This document shows positions 17,126 to 25,441 of a stretch of 58,532 nt of DNA, one piece after another. The stretch covers positions 1 through 58,532 of the forward strand of contig NZ_SDIF01000037.1 of the NCBI RefSeq assembly GCF_004122735.1, in the 5' to 3' direction. The position numbers and the translations under genes were made by a program. Each line of letters starts with the position of its first letter. The stretch's first letter is position 1. The notes below the pieces were generated by a model. The model saw only the letters and a program-made list of their open reading frames with translations. It had not been told where the DNA came from and ran no database searches. The stretch comes from Streptomyces sioyaensis. Its GTDB lineage: Bacteria > Actinomycetota > Actinomycetes > Streptomycetales > Streptomycetaceae.

Positions 17126-18742
17126 ATGCGGGGAGCCACCCTCGCGAAGTGGGCCGTCTGCGCCGCCGCCACCGGTCTGACGGCCACGGCGTGCGGGGGC
17201 GGCGGCGCGGCGAGCGCCGGGGTGGTCAGTGCCTCCTGGGGGGATCCGCAGAATCCGCTGGAGCCGGCGAACACCAATGAGGTCCAGGGCGGCAAGGTCC
17301 TGGAGATGCTCTTCCGCGGCCTCAAGCGGTACAACCCGAAAACGGGCGCCGCGGAGAATGTGATCGCGGACCGGATCGCGACCGCGGATTCGCAGCATTT
17401 CACCGTCACCCTGAAAGACGGCTGGAGCTTCAGCAATGGCGAAAAGGTCACCGCCCATTCCTTCGTGGACGCCTGGAATTACGGGGCGCTGCTGACCAAC
17501 AAGCAGAAGAACGCGCCGTTCTTCCAGTACATCGACGGCTTCGCGAAGGTGCACCCCGCGAGCGGAACCCCCACGGCCAAGACGCTGTCGGGGCTGGCGG
17601 TGAAGGACGCGCGGACCTTCACCGTCACGCTCAACCAGAAGTTCTCCAGCTGGCCGGACACCCTGGGGTACACGGCCTTCATGCCGCTTCCCCATTCCTT
17701 CTACACGGACCATTCCGGATGGCTGCGCAAGCCGGTCGGCAACGGACCGTACCGCGTGGACTCCTATGAGAAGGGGTCCGTGCTGCGGATGCGGAAATGG
17801 GGGAAGTACCCGGGGTCGGACCGGGCGCAGAACGCCGGCATCGATCTGCGGGTCTACACCGACAACAACACCGCCTACACCGATCTGCAGGCCGGCAACC
17901 TCGATCTCGTCGACGACGTGCCGGCCGCACAGCTCAAGAGCGTGAAATCGGACCTCGGAGACCGGTACCTCAACCAGCCGGCCGGGATCATCCAGACCCT
18001 CACCTTCCCGATGTACGACAAGGCGTGGGGCGGGCCGGGAAAGGACAAGGTGCGGCGCGGGCTGTCGATGGCGATCGACCGGAACCAGATCACCCGGGAG
18101 ATCTTCCGGCGGACCCGGACCCCCGCCACGGACTGGACCTCGCCGGTGCTGGGCGCGGACGGCGGCTACAAGGCGGGGCTCTGCGGCGAGGCCTGTGTGT
18201 TCAACCCGAGCCGGGCCCGTCAGCTGATCAAGGAAGGCGGCGGGCTGCCCGGCGGCCGGATGACCGTGACGTACAACGCCGACACCGGCTCCCACAAGGA
18301 CTGGATCGACGCCCTCTGCAACAGCATCAACACCTCGCTGGGCAGCGACAACGCCTGCACCGGGGCGCCGGTCGGGACCTTCGGCGACTTCCGGAACAAG
18401 ATCGCGGCCAAGCGGATGGGCGGCCCCTTCCGGGCCGGCTGGCAGATGGACTATCCCCTGATCCAGAACTTCCTCCAGCCGCTCTACTACACCAACGGCT
18501 CGGCGAACGACGGGAAGTTCAGCAACCACGGCTTCGACGCGCTGGTGGACAAGGCCAACGCGCAGACCGACACCGGCCGGGCGGTCGCGGCCTTCCAGGA
18601 CGCGGAGAAGGTCCTCGCCGCGCAGATGCCGTCCATTCCGCTCTGGTACCAGAACGGCAGCGGCGGCTATTCGGAACGGATCAGCAATGTCTCGCTGAAC
18701 CCGTTCAGCGTGCCGGTCTACAACGAGATCAAGGTCAACTGA
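17126..18742 (+). CDS. Peptide ABC transporter substrate-binding lipoprotein (OppA-like)
   Basis: First gene of a five-gene oligopeptide importer. GGAGG precedes the ATG. The short signal peptide leads to an imperfect lipobox (ATAC, Cys23), making it a probable surface lipoprotein. Family 5 features follow: LEMLFRGLKRYNPKTGAAEN, VTLKDGWSFSNGEKVTAHSF, VGNGPYRVDSY, and a GLSMAIDRNQITREIF block. 538 aa is typical for OppA/DppA-type proteins. It is separate from BldKB and differs clearly from it in sequence. The genes downstream follow at 27 bases or with overlaps. Confidence 0.94.
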   Translation: MRGATLAKWAVCAAATGLTATACGGGGAASAGVVSASWGDPQNPLEPANTNEVQGGKVLEMLFRGLKRYNPKTGAAENVIADRIATADSQHFTVTLKDGWSFSNGEKVTAHSFVDAWNYGALLTNKQKNAPFFQYIDGFAKVHPASGTPTAKTLSGLAVKDARTFTVTLNQKFSSWPDTLGYTAFMPLPHSFYTDHSGWLRKPVGNGPYRVDSYEKGSVLRMRKWGKYPGSDRAQNAGIDLRVYTDNNTAYTDLQAGNLDLVDDVPAAQLKSVKSDLGDRYLNQPAGIIQTLTFPMYDKAWGGPGKDKVRRGLSMAIDRNQITREIFRRTRTPATDWTSPVLGADGGYKAGLCGEACVFNPSRARQLIKEGGGLPGGRMTVTYNADTGSHKDWIDALCNSINTSLGSDNACTGAPVGTFGDFRNKIAAKRMGGPFRAGWQMDYPLIQNFLQPLYYTNGSANDGKFSNHGFDALVDKANAQTDTGRAVAAFQDAEKVLAAQMPSIPLWYQNGSGGYSERISNVSLNPFSVPVYNEIKVN

Positions 18743-18769
18743 CCGTGGTGTGAGGGAGGTTGGCGCTCT

Positions 18770-19693
18770 ATGGGACGGTATGTGATCCGGCGGCTGCTCC
18801 AGATGATCCCGGTGTTCATCGGCAGCACCTTCCTGATCTTCTTCATGGTCTACGCACTGGGCGACCCGGTGGCCGCGATGTTCGGCGAGCGCTCGCCCGA
18901 CCCCGCCACCGCCGCACAGATCCGCCGCGAGCTCTACCTCGACGCCCCGCTGTGGAAGCAGTACCTGCACTACATGGGGCAGATCTTCCAGGGGAACTTC
19001 GGCACCGCGTTCAACGGCCAGTCCGTCACCGAGCTGATGGCCTCCGCCTTCCCCGTCACCCTGCGGCTCACGGTGGTCGCCATCGTGATCGAGATGGCGG
19101 TGGGCATCGTGCTGGGGGTCTTCAGCGGGCTGCGGCGCGGCCGGGGCATCGACACCTCGGTGCTGGTCCTCACCCTCGTCGTGGTGTCCATCCCGACCTT
19201 CGTCAGCGGCTATCTGCTGCAGTTCGTGTTCGGGGTGCAGTGGGGCTGGGCCGCGCCGTCGGTCTCCCCGGACGTACCGCTGAACGAACTCCTGCTGCCC
19301 GGGCTGGTGCTGGCGCTGGTCTCGCTCGCCTACGTGACCCGGCTGACCCGGACCTCGATCGCGGAGAACGTCCGCGCCGACTACGTCCGTACGGCCCTCG
19401 CCAAGGGCCTGCCCCGGCACCGGGTCATCACCCGCCATCTGCTGCGCAATTCGCTGATCCCGGTCGTCACCTTCATCGGCACCGACATCGGCGCCCTGAT
19501 GGGCGGCGCGATCGTCACCGAGCGCATCTTCAACATCCACGGCGTCGGGTACCAGCTCTACCAGGGCATCCTGCGGCAGAACTCACCGACCGTGGTGGGC
19601 TTCGTGACGATCCTGGTGCTGGTCTTCCTCCTCGCGAATCTCCTCGTCGACCTGCTGTACGCCGTCCTCGACCCGAGGATCCGCTATGCCTGA
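18770..19693 (+). CDS. Peptide ABC transporter permease (OppB-like)
   Basis: Integral membrane subunit of the importer. The N-terminal YVIRRLLQMIPVFIGSTFLI helix is typical of OppB/DppB. The EAA-type loop that docks to the ATPases is DYVRTALAKGLPRHRVITRH. About six hydrophobic segments. GGGAGGT lies before the ATG. Its 3' end overlaps the next permease gene by 8 bases, implying coupling. Confidence 0.95.
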   Translation: MGRYVIRRLLQMIPVFIGSTFLIFFMVYALGDPVAAMFGERSPDPATAAQIRRELYLDAPLWKQYLHYMGQIFQGNFGTAFNGQSVTELMASAFPVTLRLTVVAIVIEMAVGIVLGVFSGLRRGRGIDTSVLVLTLVVVSIPTFVSGYLLQFVFGVQWGWAAPSVSPDVPLNELLLPGLVLALVSLAYVTRLTRTSIAENVRADYVRTALAKGLPRHRVITRHLLRNSLIPVVTFIGTDIGALMGGAIVTERIFNIHGVGYQLYQGILRQNSPTVVGFVTILVLVFLLANLLVDLLYAVLDPRIRYA

Positions 19694-20678
19694 GCCCACT
19701 GTCCCCAAGGAAGCCATCGGCCACGGCGACGGCGGCTCCGCCGCGCTGGCCATCGGCGAGGCGGAGTCGCTGGAGCGGCGGCCCGGTGCGGCCCCGCCGG
19801 GCGCCGGTCCCCCCGGCGGGGTGCCCGCCGGCAAGCCCCGCAGCCTGTGGAGCGACGCCTGGCACGACCTGTGCCGCAACCCCGTCTTCGTGCTCTCCGC
19901 GCTGGTCATCCTCTTCCTGGTGCTCATCGCGATCTGGCCGCAGCTGATCGCCACCGGCAACCCCTACCGCGCCGACCTCGCCAAGGCGCAGCAGGGGTCC
20001 CAGCCCGGCCACCCCTTCGGCTTCGACACCCAGGGCCGGGACGTCTACACCCGGGTGGTCTACGGGGCCCGCGCCTCCATCACCGTCGGGGTCTGCGCCA
20101 CGGCCGGCGCCGCGCTGCTCGGCAGCCTGCTGGGCGGGCTGGCCGGCTTCTTCGGCGGCTGGTCGGACACCCTGCTCTCCCGGGTCGCCGACATCTTCTT
20201 CGGCATCCCGGTGATCCTGGGCGGTCTGGTCTTCCTCTCCATGATCACCAGCACGACGGTCTGGCCGGTGGTCGGCTTCATCGTGCTGCTCGGCTGGCCG
20301 CAGATCTCCCGGATCGCCCGCGGCTCGGTGGTCACCGCCAAGCAGAACGACTACGTGCACGCCGCACGGGCGCTGGGCGCCGGCAACGGACGGATGCTGC
20401 TGCGGCACATCGCGCCGAACGCCGTCGCACCGGTCATCGTCGTCGCCACCATCGCGCTCGGCACGTTCATCGCGCTGGAGGCGACGCTCTCGTACCTGGG
20501 CGCGGGGCTGAAGCCGCCCACCATCTCCTGGGGCATCGACATCTCCACCGCCTCCCCGTACATCCGCAGCGCGCCGCACATGCTGCTGTGGCCGGCGGGC
20601 GCGCTGAGCATCACGGTGCTGGCGTTCATCATGCTCGGCGACGCGGTGCGCGACGCCCTCGACCCCAAGTTGCGCTGA
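19686..20678 (+). CDS. Peptide ABC transporter permease (OppC-like)
   Basis: Second membrane subunit. A long, Ala/Gly/Pro-rich cytoplasmic N-terminus (~50 residues) precedes the OppC_N-type segment (WHDLCRNPVFVLSALVILFL). The EAA loop reads DYVHAARALGAGNGRMLLRH. It has the usual GFDTQGRDVYTRVVYGAR block found just after the first periplasmic loop of OppC/DppC proteins. It is followed 11 bases later by the first ATPase gene. Confidence 0.95.
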   Translation: MPEPTVPKEAIGHGDGGSAALAIGEAESLERRPGAAPPGAGPPGGVPAGKPRSLWSDAWHDLCRNPVFVLSALVILFLVLIAIWPQLIATGNPYRADLAKAQQGSQPGHPFGFDTQGRDVYTRVVYGARASITVGVCATAGAALLGSLLGGLAGFFGGWSDTLLSRVADIFFGIPVILGGLVFLSMITSTTVWPVVGFIVLLGWPQISRIARGSVVTAKQNDYVHAARALGAGNGRMLLRHIAPNAVAPVIVVATIALGTFIALEATLSYLGAGLKPPTISWGIDISTASPYIRSAPHMLLWPAGALSITVLAFIMLGDAVRDALDPKLR

Positions 20679-20689
20679 GGAGCCGGACG

Positions 20690-21736
20690 ATGACGAACCA
20701 GGAAGCCGCCCCGGGGCCCGCGGGCGCCGCGGCGGCCGTCGCCGCTCCGCCGCTGCTCGACGTCCGCGATCTGCGGGTCGAGTTCCGGACCCGCGACGGG
20801 GTGGCGAAGGCCGTGGGCGGCGTCAGCTTCCGCGTGGCGCGGGGGCAGACGCTGGCGGTGCTCGGGGAGTCCGGCTCGGGCAAGTCCGTCACCGCCCAGG
20901 CCGTGATGGGCATCCTCGACTCCCCGCCGGGATTCGTCACCGGCGGCGAGATCGTCTTCCAGGGGCGCGATCTGCTGACCCTGCGCCCGGAGGAGCGGCG
21001 CCGGGTCCGCGGCGCGAAGATGGCGATGATCTTCCAGGACGCGCTGTCCGCGCTGAACCCGGTCCTCAGCGTCGGGGCCCAGCTCGGGGAGATGTTCCAG
21101 GTCCACGAGGGGATGTCCCGTAAGGAGGCGCGCGGCCGGGCCGTGGAGCTGATGGAGCGCGTCGGGATCCCGGCGGCCAGGGAGCGGGTGGGCGACTATC
21201 CGCACCAGTTCTCCGGGGGGATGCGCCAGCGGATCATGATCGCGATGGCGCTGGCCCTGGGCCCGGACCTGATCATCGCGGACGAGCCGACCACGGCGCT
21301 GGACGTCACCGTCCAGGCGCAGGTGATGGAGCTGCTGGCCGAGCTCCAGCGCGAGCTGACCATGGGTCTGATCCTGATCACCCATGACCTGGGGGTGGTC
21401 GCGGACGTCGCCGACACCATCGCGGTGATGTACGCGGGCCGGATCGTCGAGACCGCGCCCGTCCACCAGCTCTACAAGGCGCCCGCGCACCCCTACACCC
21501 GCGGGCTGCTGGACTCCATCCCGCGGCTGGACCAGAAGGGGCGGCGGCTCTACGCGATCAAGGGCATGCCGCCCAACCTGACGGCCATTCCGCCCGGCTG
21601 CCCCTTCCACCCCCGCTGCCCGCTGGCCCGGGACATCTGCCGCACCGACCCACCGCCGCTGTACGAGGCCGGGCCCGGCCGGACCAGCGCCTGCCACTTC
21701 TGGAAGGAGACCCTCGGTGACTCCACCCACCGCTGA
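20690..21736 (+). CDS. Peptide ABC transporter ATP-binding protein (OppD-like)
   Basis: ATPase subunit powering import. Walker A GESGSGKS, Q-loop FQDALSALNPV, signature FSGGMRQRIMIAMAL, Walker B LIIADEPTTALDVT and H-loop ITHDLGVV are all intact. The C-terminal oligopeptide-transporter extension with four Cys (CPFHPRCPLARDIC...CHF) probably binds an Fe-S cluster. GAGGAG lies 9 bases before the ATG. The stop codon appears native: a GTG start for the following ATPase overlaps it at 21717. That overlapped gene start is now cut off by the tnpB element. Confidence 0.95.
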   Translation: MTNQEAAPGPAGAAAAVAAPPLLDVRDLRVEFRTRDGVAKAVGGVSFRVARGQTLAVLGESGSGKSVTAQAVMGILDSPPGFVTGGEIVFQGRDLLTLRPEERRRVRGAKMAMIFQDALSALNPVLSVGAQLGEMFQVHEGMSRKEARGRAVELMERVGIPAARERVGDYPHQFSGGMRQRIMIAMALALGPDLIIADEPTTALDVTVQAQVMELLAELQRELTMGLILITHDLGVVADVADTIAVMYAGRIVETAPVHQLYKAPAHPYTRGLLDSIPRLDQKGRRLYAIKGMPPNLTAIPPGCPFHPRCPLARDICRTDPPPLYEAGPGRTSACHFWKETLGDSTHR

Positions 21737-21761
21737 CGTGGCGGGCTTCCTGCGTCGTTGG

Positions 21762-22961
21762 CTATGCCGCCGCGCAGAGGGCCAGCCCGGCCCTGATAGC
21801 TGTGTTGAGCGCGCCGATCGTGTCCGCGTGCTCAAGGAAACCGCAGGCGGTGCACTCGAACCCTTCCCCGTCGCGGTTCTGCGCGGACACATGCCCGCAC
21901 AGCGGACAGGTGCGGGAAGTATTGCGGGGGTCCACGGCGATCAGCTGGCGCCCGGCACATTCTGCCTTGGCAGCCAGGACCGTGAGGAATACGCCCCAAC
22001 CCGCGTCCAGAATTGCTCGGTTGAGACCGGCTTTCGCGGCGGCCCCGTTTGGTTCAAAGGTATATGCCCCGCCCCGCCTGGGTTTCGGGCGGCGCGTCAT
22101 GCCCGCGATGTCGAGGCGTTCGTGGGCGATCACGTCCGCATCGTGGACCAGGAAGTTGGCGGTCTTGTGTGCGTGGTCGAGACGCTGACGGCGGATCTTC
22201 GCGTGCAGGTTTGCCACCCGCCGAACGGCCTGGCGGTGCTTCTTCGTGCGGTCCTTCGCCTTGCACCGCTTGGGGAACTGGTTGAGGTTCCGCTGTGCGG
22301 CGGCCAGTTCGGCGGTGGCCTGGGCCAGCACACGCGGGTTCTCAATGTGTACGCCATCGCTGGTCGTGAGGAAGTGGGTGATGCCCATGTCGATGCCGGC
22401 CTCGCGTCCAGTGGCAGGCAGGGGCTCAAGAGGCACGTCATCGCAGGACAGCACCACGAACCACTTGCGGCCTTGACGTTTGACGCTCACCGTCTTGACC
22501 CGGCCCTTGATCGGCCGATGCTGGTGGACGCGCACGTGACCGATGCCCTGGAGACGCACGCGGGTGGTTCCGTCGCGCGGGGTGGAGTTCCAGCGACAAC
22601 CGTCGCCGTCCTTGGGAAAGTCCACCGTGTCGAACCGTGTGCGGGAGCGAAACCGGGGGTACCCCGGAGTGTCACCGGACTTCATGCGCCGGAAGAACGC
22701 CTCGAACGCCTTGTTCAACCGACGCAACGTCGCCTGCTGCGAGGAGAACGACCAACGAGCCTGCTCGGGCGCGAAGGCTCGGATCTCCTTGAGCTGCCCG
22801 GACTGGTCGCCGTACCGGACCGTCGTTTTCGACGAGTGGCGCCAGGCGTCCCGCCGCTCCTGCAACGCCGCGTAGAGGTCGCAATGATCCGTGAGCATCG
22901 CCACCAGAGCTCCCCGCTGGCCCACCGTCGGCCTCAACAAGAACTTGTAGCTACGGCGCAC
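21762..22961 (-). CDS. tnpB: TnpB, RNA-guided RuvC-like nuclease (OrfB family)
   Basis: Transposon-encoded nuclease of the family ancestral to Cas12, guided by an RNA made from the 3' end of its own gene. Length is 399 aa, typical. An N-terminal OrfB_IN/HTH region (MRRSYKFLLRPTVGQRGAL) leads to a RuvC domain with all three acidic residues: D191 (GIDMGITHF), E281 (VIAHERLDIAGM) and D380 (HADTIGALN). The zinc ribbon has C352, C355, C370 and C373 (TCPLCG, CTACG). The GTG start follows GGAGGTG. The gene looks intact and catalytically competent. The reading direction opposes the host operon. Confidence 0.95.
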   Translation of the reverse strand: MRRSYKFLLRPTVGQRGALVAMLTDHCDLYAALQERRDAWRHSSKTTVRYGDQSGQLKEIRAFAPEQARWSFSSQQATLRRLNKAFEAFFRRMKSGDTPGYPRFRSRTRFDTVDFPKDGDGCRWNSTPRDGTTRVRLQGIGHVRVHQHRPIKGRVKTVSVKRQGRKWFVVLSCDDVPLEPLPATGREAGIDMGITHFLTTSDGVHIENPRVLAQATAELAAAQRNLNQFPKRCKAKDRTKKHRQAVRRVANLHAKIRRQRLDHAHKTANFLVHDADVIAHERLDIAGMTRRPKPRRGGAYTFEPNGAAAKAGLNRAILDAGWGVFLTVLAAKAECAGRQLIAVDPRNTSRTCPLCGHVSAQNRDGEGFECTACGFLEHADTIGALNTAIRAGLALCAAA

Positions 22962-23024
22962 GGATATTCACCTCCCCTCACCCATTCAATCTACGGGTCA
23001 CCACTGACAACACTGCATAGTCAT

Positions 23025-23037
23025 CTCGAAAGTCGAG
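23025..23037 (-). repeat. Subterminal hairpin of tnpB element (left end)
   Basis: CTCGA-AAG-TCGAG, a 5-bp stem with 3-base loop located 64 bases upstream of the tnpB start. It resembles the imperfect hairpins recognised by Y1 transposases at IS605-family ends. The GAGG of its 3' arm also lies 9 bases before the TTG start of the downstream ATPase gene. Confidence 0.5.
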
Positions 23038-23047
23038 GTCAGAGGCA

Positions 23048-24220
23048 TTGAAAGAAGGCATTCCTCCATCGTCTGACGACAAGGGTCCCCTGCCCGGACA
23101 TCCGAAAGAGCAGGGTGGTGGTGGCCGCGCAGCGGACGCGATGGAGCCCCGTGGGCCCCGTCGGTTCGGCGCCGGCCCCCCGACGGCCCGCGCCCCGGAA
23201 CCGGTCCTGGAGGTCCGCGATCTGGTCAAGCACTTCCCGCTCACCCGGGGCGTGCTGGTCAGGAAGCAGGTCGGCGCGGTCCAGGCCGTCGACGGGGTCT
23301 CCTTCGACCTGCACCGGGGGGAAACCCTGGGCATCGTCGGCGAATCGGGCTGCGGGAAGTCCACGGTCGCCCGGCTGCTGGTCGGCCTCGAACGGCCGAC
23401 GTCCGGCCACATCCGCTACCGGGGCGAGGACATCAGCACCCTCTCCGGCCGCGCGCTGAAGGCGGTACGGCGCAACATCCAGATGGTGTTCCAGGACCCC
23501 TACACCTCCCTGAACCCCCGGATGACCGTCGGCGACATCATCGGGGAGCCGTACGAGATCCACCCCGAGGTGGCCCCCAAGGGAGCGCGCCGCCGCAAGG
23601 TCCAGGAACTCCTGGAGGTGGTCGGGCTCGACCCGGAGTACGTCAACCGCTATCCGCACCAGTTCTCCGGCGGCCAGCGCCAGCGCATCGGGATCGCCCG
23701 CGGGCTGGCGCTGCGCCCGGAGATCATCGTCGCCGATGAGCCGGTCTCCGCGCTGGACGTCTCCGTCCAGTCCCAAGTGGTCAATCTGCTGGAGCAGTTG
23801 CAGGACGAGTTCGACCTCTCGTACGTCTTCATCGCCCACGATCTGTCGGTCGTGCGGCACATCTCCGACCGCATCGCGGTGATGTACCTCGGGCGGCTCG
23901 CCGAGCTCGGCACCGACGTGCAGATCTACGAGCACCCGACCCACCCGTACACCCAGGCCCTGCTGTCCGCCGTGCCCGTCCCCGACCCGGACGCCCGCAC
24001 CCACCGGGACCGCATCCTGCTGGCGGGCGACGTCCCCTCGCCCGCCAGCCCGCCCTCCGGCTGCCGCTTCCGCACCCGCTGCTGGAAGGCCCAGGAGCTG
24101 TGCGCCGAGGTCGTCCCGCCGCTGGAGGTCCCCGCGGAGTTCCGGGGGACGCCGGGGCCGGCGCGGCATGCGTCGGCGTGTCACTTCGCCGAGGAGCGCG
24201 CGGTGGTGCCGAGCGAGTAG
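23048..24220 (+). CDS. Peptide ABC transporter ATP-binding protein (OppF-like), start altered by tnpB insertion
   Basis: Second ATPase of the importer. Walker A GESGCGKST, Q-loop FQDPYTSLNPR, signature FSGGQRQRIGIARGL, Walker B EIIVADEPVSALDVS and the C-terminal Cys-rich extension (CRFRTRCWKAQELC) are intact. The catalytic domain begins at about residue 55. The ~50 residues before it are low-complexity and unlike the family. The original start was probably the GTG at 21717 that overlaps the oppD stop. The TTG used here, or the ATG at 23141, must now serve. It is probably still functional if transcription passes through the element. It converges on bldKE with a shared terminator. Confidence 0.88.
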   Translation: MKEGIPPSSDDKGPLPGHPKEQGGGGRAADAMEPRGPRRFGAGPPTARAPEPVLEVRDLVKHFPLTRGVLVRKQVGAVQAVDGVSFDLHRGETLGIVGESGCGKSTVARLLVGLERPTSGHIRYRGEDISTLSGRALKAVRRNIQMVFQDPYTSLNPRMTVGDIIGEPYEIHPEVAPKGARRRKVQELLEVVGLDPEYVNRYPHQFSGGQRQRIGIARGLALRPEIIVADEPVSALDVSVQSQVVNLLEQLQDEFDLSYVFIAHDLSVVRHISDRIAVMYLGRLAELGTDVQIYEHPTHPYTQALLSAVPVPDPDARTHRDRILLAGDVPSPASPPSGCRFRTRCWKAQELCAEVVPPLEVPAEFRGTPGPARHASACHFAEERAVVPSE

Positions 24221-24240
24221 CCGCGCGGCCCACGCACAAC

Positions 24241-24272
24241 GGAGCCCGCCTCCCGTAGGGGAAGCGGGCTCC
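24241..24272. terminator. Bidirectional terminator between two convergent peptide importers
   Basis: 9-bp perfect stem GGAGCCCGC/GCGGGCTCC, extendable through CTCCC/GGGGA with a mismatch. It lies 20 bases after oppF and 17 bases after the end of bldKE. Confidence 0.8.
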
Positions 24273-24289
24273 GGCGGGGGACGGCCCGG

Positions 24290-25429
24290 TCAGCCGGTCG
24301 TGCCGGACTCCTCGGCCGGGCCGGCGTCCTCGATCGCGGCCAGTGCCGGGTCGAGGATGATGTCCTCGTCCCGGGCCGCGGTCGTGGGCTCCTCGGGGAA
24401 GTGGCAGGCCGTCAGGTGGCCCCCGGCGTTGCCGCTGATCTGGACCAGCGGCGGCTCCTCGGTCGCGCACTTGTCCTGCGCCTTCCAGCAGCGCGTACGG
24501 AACCGGCAGCCGGAGGGCGGGTTGACGGGGGAGGGGACGTCGCCGGCGAGGCGGATGCGCTCGCGGTCCTCCTCCTCGCTCTCCACCAGCTTGGCCTCGG
24601 GCACCGCCGAGAGCAGCGCGTGGGTGTACGGGTGGCGCGGCCGGTGGTAGATCTCGTCGCGGGAGCCGACCTCGACGATCTTGCCGAGGTACATCACCGC
24701 GACCCGCTCGCTGAAGTGCCGCACGATCGCCAGGTCGTGGGCGATGAACAGGAACGCGATGCCCAGCTCGCGCTGGAGCTTCTGGAGCAGGTTGACGACC
24801 TGCGCCTGGATGGAGACGTCGAGCGCGGAGACCGGCTCGTCGGCGACGATCAGCTTCGGCTCCAGGGCGAGCGCCCGGGCCACCCCGATGCGCTGGCGCT
24901 GGCCGCCGGAGAACTCGTGCGGGAAGCGGTTGTAGTGCTCCGGGTTGAGGCCCACGGTCTCCAGGAGCTCGCGGATCCGCTTCTCCCGGCCGCCGGTCGG
25001 GTTGATCCCGTTGATCTCCATCGGGCCGCCGATGATGGTGCCCACCGTCTGCCGCGGGTTCAGCGAGGCGTACGGGTCCTGGAAGATCATCTGGATCTCG
25101 GAGCGGACCGGCGCCAGTTCCTTGCGGCCCGCGTGGGTGATGTCCTGGCCCGCGTAGGTGACCTTGCCGGAGGTCGGCTCCATCAGCCGGGTGAGCAGCC
25201 GTCCGGTGGTGGACTTGCCGCAGCCCGACTCACCGACCAGGCCGAAGCTCTCGCCCGCGTGCACGGTCAGGTCGACGCCGTCGACCGCCTGCACCGCGCC
25301 GACCTTCCGCTTGAACGGAAAGCCGCCGTAGATGGGGAAGTGCTTGGTCAGGCCCTCGGCGGTGAGCAGCGGCTCGCCCGGCGTGGGCGCGGCGTCGCGC
25401 GGCGCCGGGAGGGTGACGTGGTCTGTCAT
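24290..25429 (-). CDS. bldKE: BldKE, oligopeptide ABC transporter ATPase
   Basis: OppF-type ATPase, last gene of the bldK operon. Walker A GESGCGKST, signature FSGGQRQRIGVARAL, Walker B LIVADEPVSALDVS, and a C-terminal Cys-rich extension (CRFRTRCWKAQDKC) are visible. The N-terminus (KHFPIYGGFPFKRKVGAVQAVDG) is typical of the OppF branch. It lies 12 bases after bldKD. In S. coelicolor the bldKA-E operon (SCO5112-5116) encodes an oligopeptide importer needed for aerial hypha formation. The naming rests on gene order, subunit types and lengths, all of which match. Confidence 0.88.
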   Translation of the reverse strand: MTDHVTLPAPRDAAPTPGEPLLTAEGLTKHFPIYGGFPFKRKVGAVQAVDGVDLTVHAGESFGLVGESGCGKSTTGRLLTRLMEPTSGKVTYAGQDITHAGRKELAPVRSEIQMIFQDPYASLNPRQTVGTIIGGPMEINGINPTGGREKRIRELLETVGLNPEHYNRFPHEFSGGQRQRIGVARALALEPKLIVADEPVSALDVSIQAQVVNLLQKLQRELGIAFLFIAHDLAIVRHFSERVAVMYLGKIVEVGSRDEIYHRPRHPYTHALLSAVPEAKLVESEEEDRERIRLAGDVPSPVNPPSGCRFRTRCWKAQDKCATEEPPLVQISGNAGGHLTACHFPEEPTTAARDEDIILDPALAAIEDAGPAEESGTTG

Positions 25430-25441
25430 GGTGGTCGCTCC

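Larger units (their letters stand above)
21737..23046 (-). mobile_element. IS200/IS605-type single-gene tnpB element (ends approximate)
   Basis: A stretch of about 1.3 kb carrying only a tnpB gene, opposite in direction to the importer operon and placed exactly between its two ATPase genes. No tnpA transposase is present, so it is a non-autonomous (IS1341-like) element. The subterminal hairpin at 23025-23037 lies on the upstream side of tnpB, as expected for a left end. The other end lies within the ~25 bases between the tnpB stop and the oppD stop. Exact ends are unknown because the empty site is not available. The ATTGAA at 23047-23052 (TTCAAT on the element strand) is a possible target-adjacent motif. 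Confidence 0.7.

Noticed and set aside
16244..19540. A very long minus-strand open frame (over 1000 codons) across typA, the ABM gene and the OppA-like gene
   Set aside because: It runs antisense to well-identified genes, has Arg/Gly/His-rich nonsense composition, and is expected in GC-rich DNA where stop codons are rare. The same applies to the long antisense frames at 1053-2930, 4729-7263, 11928-14354, 14386-16803 and 48889-51285.
21717..23051. Plus-strand open frame starting at the GTG overlapping oppD and running through tnpB
   Set aside because: After the first ~8 codons it is simply the antisense of tnpB. It is the former oppF start joined to transposon sequence, not a gene.
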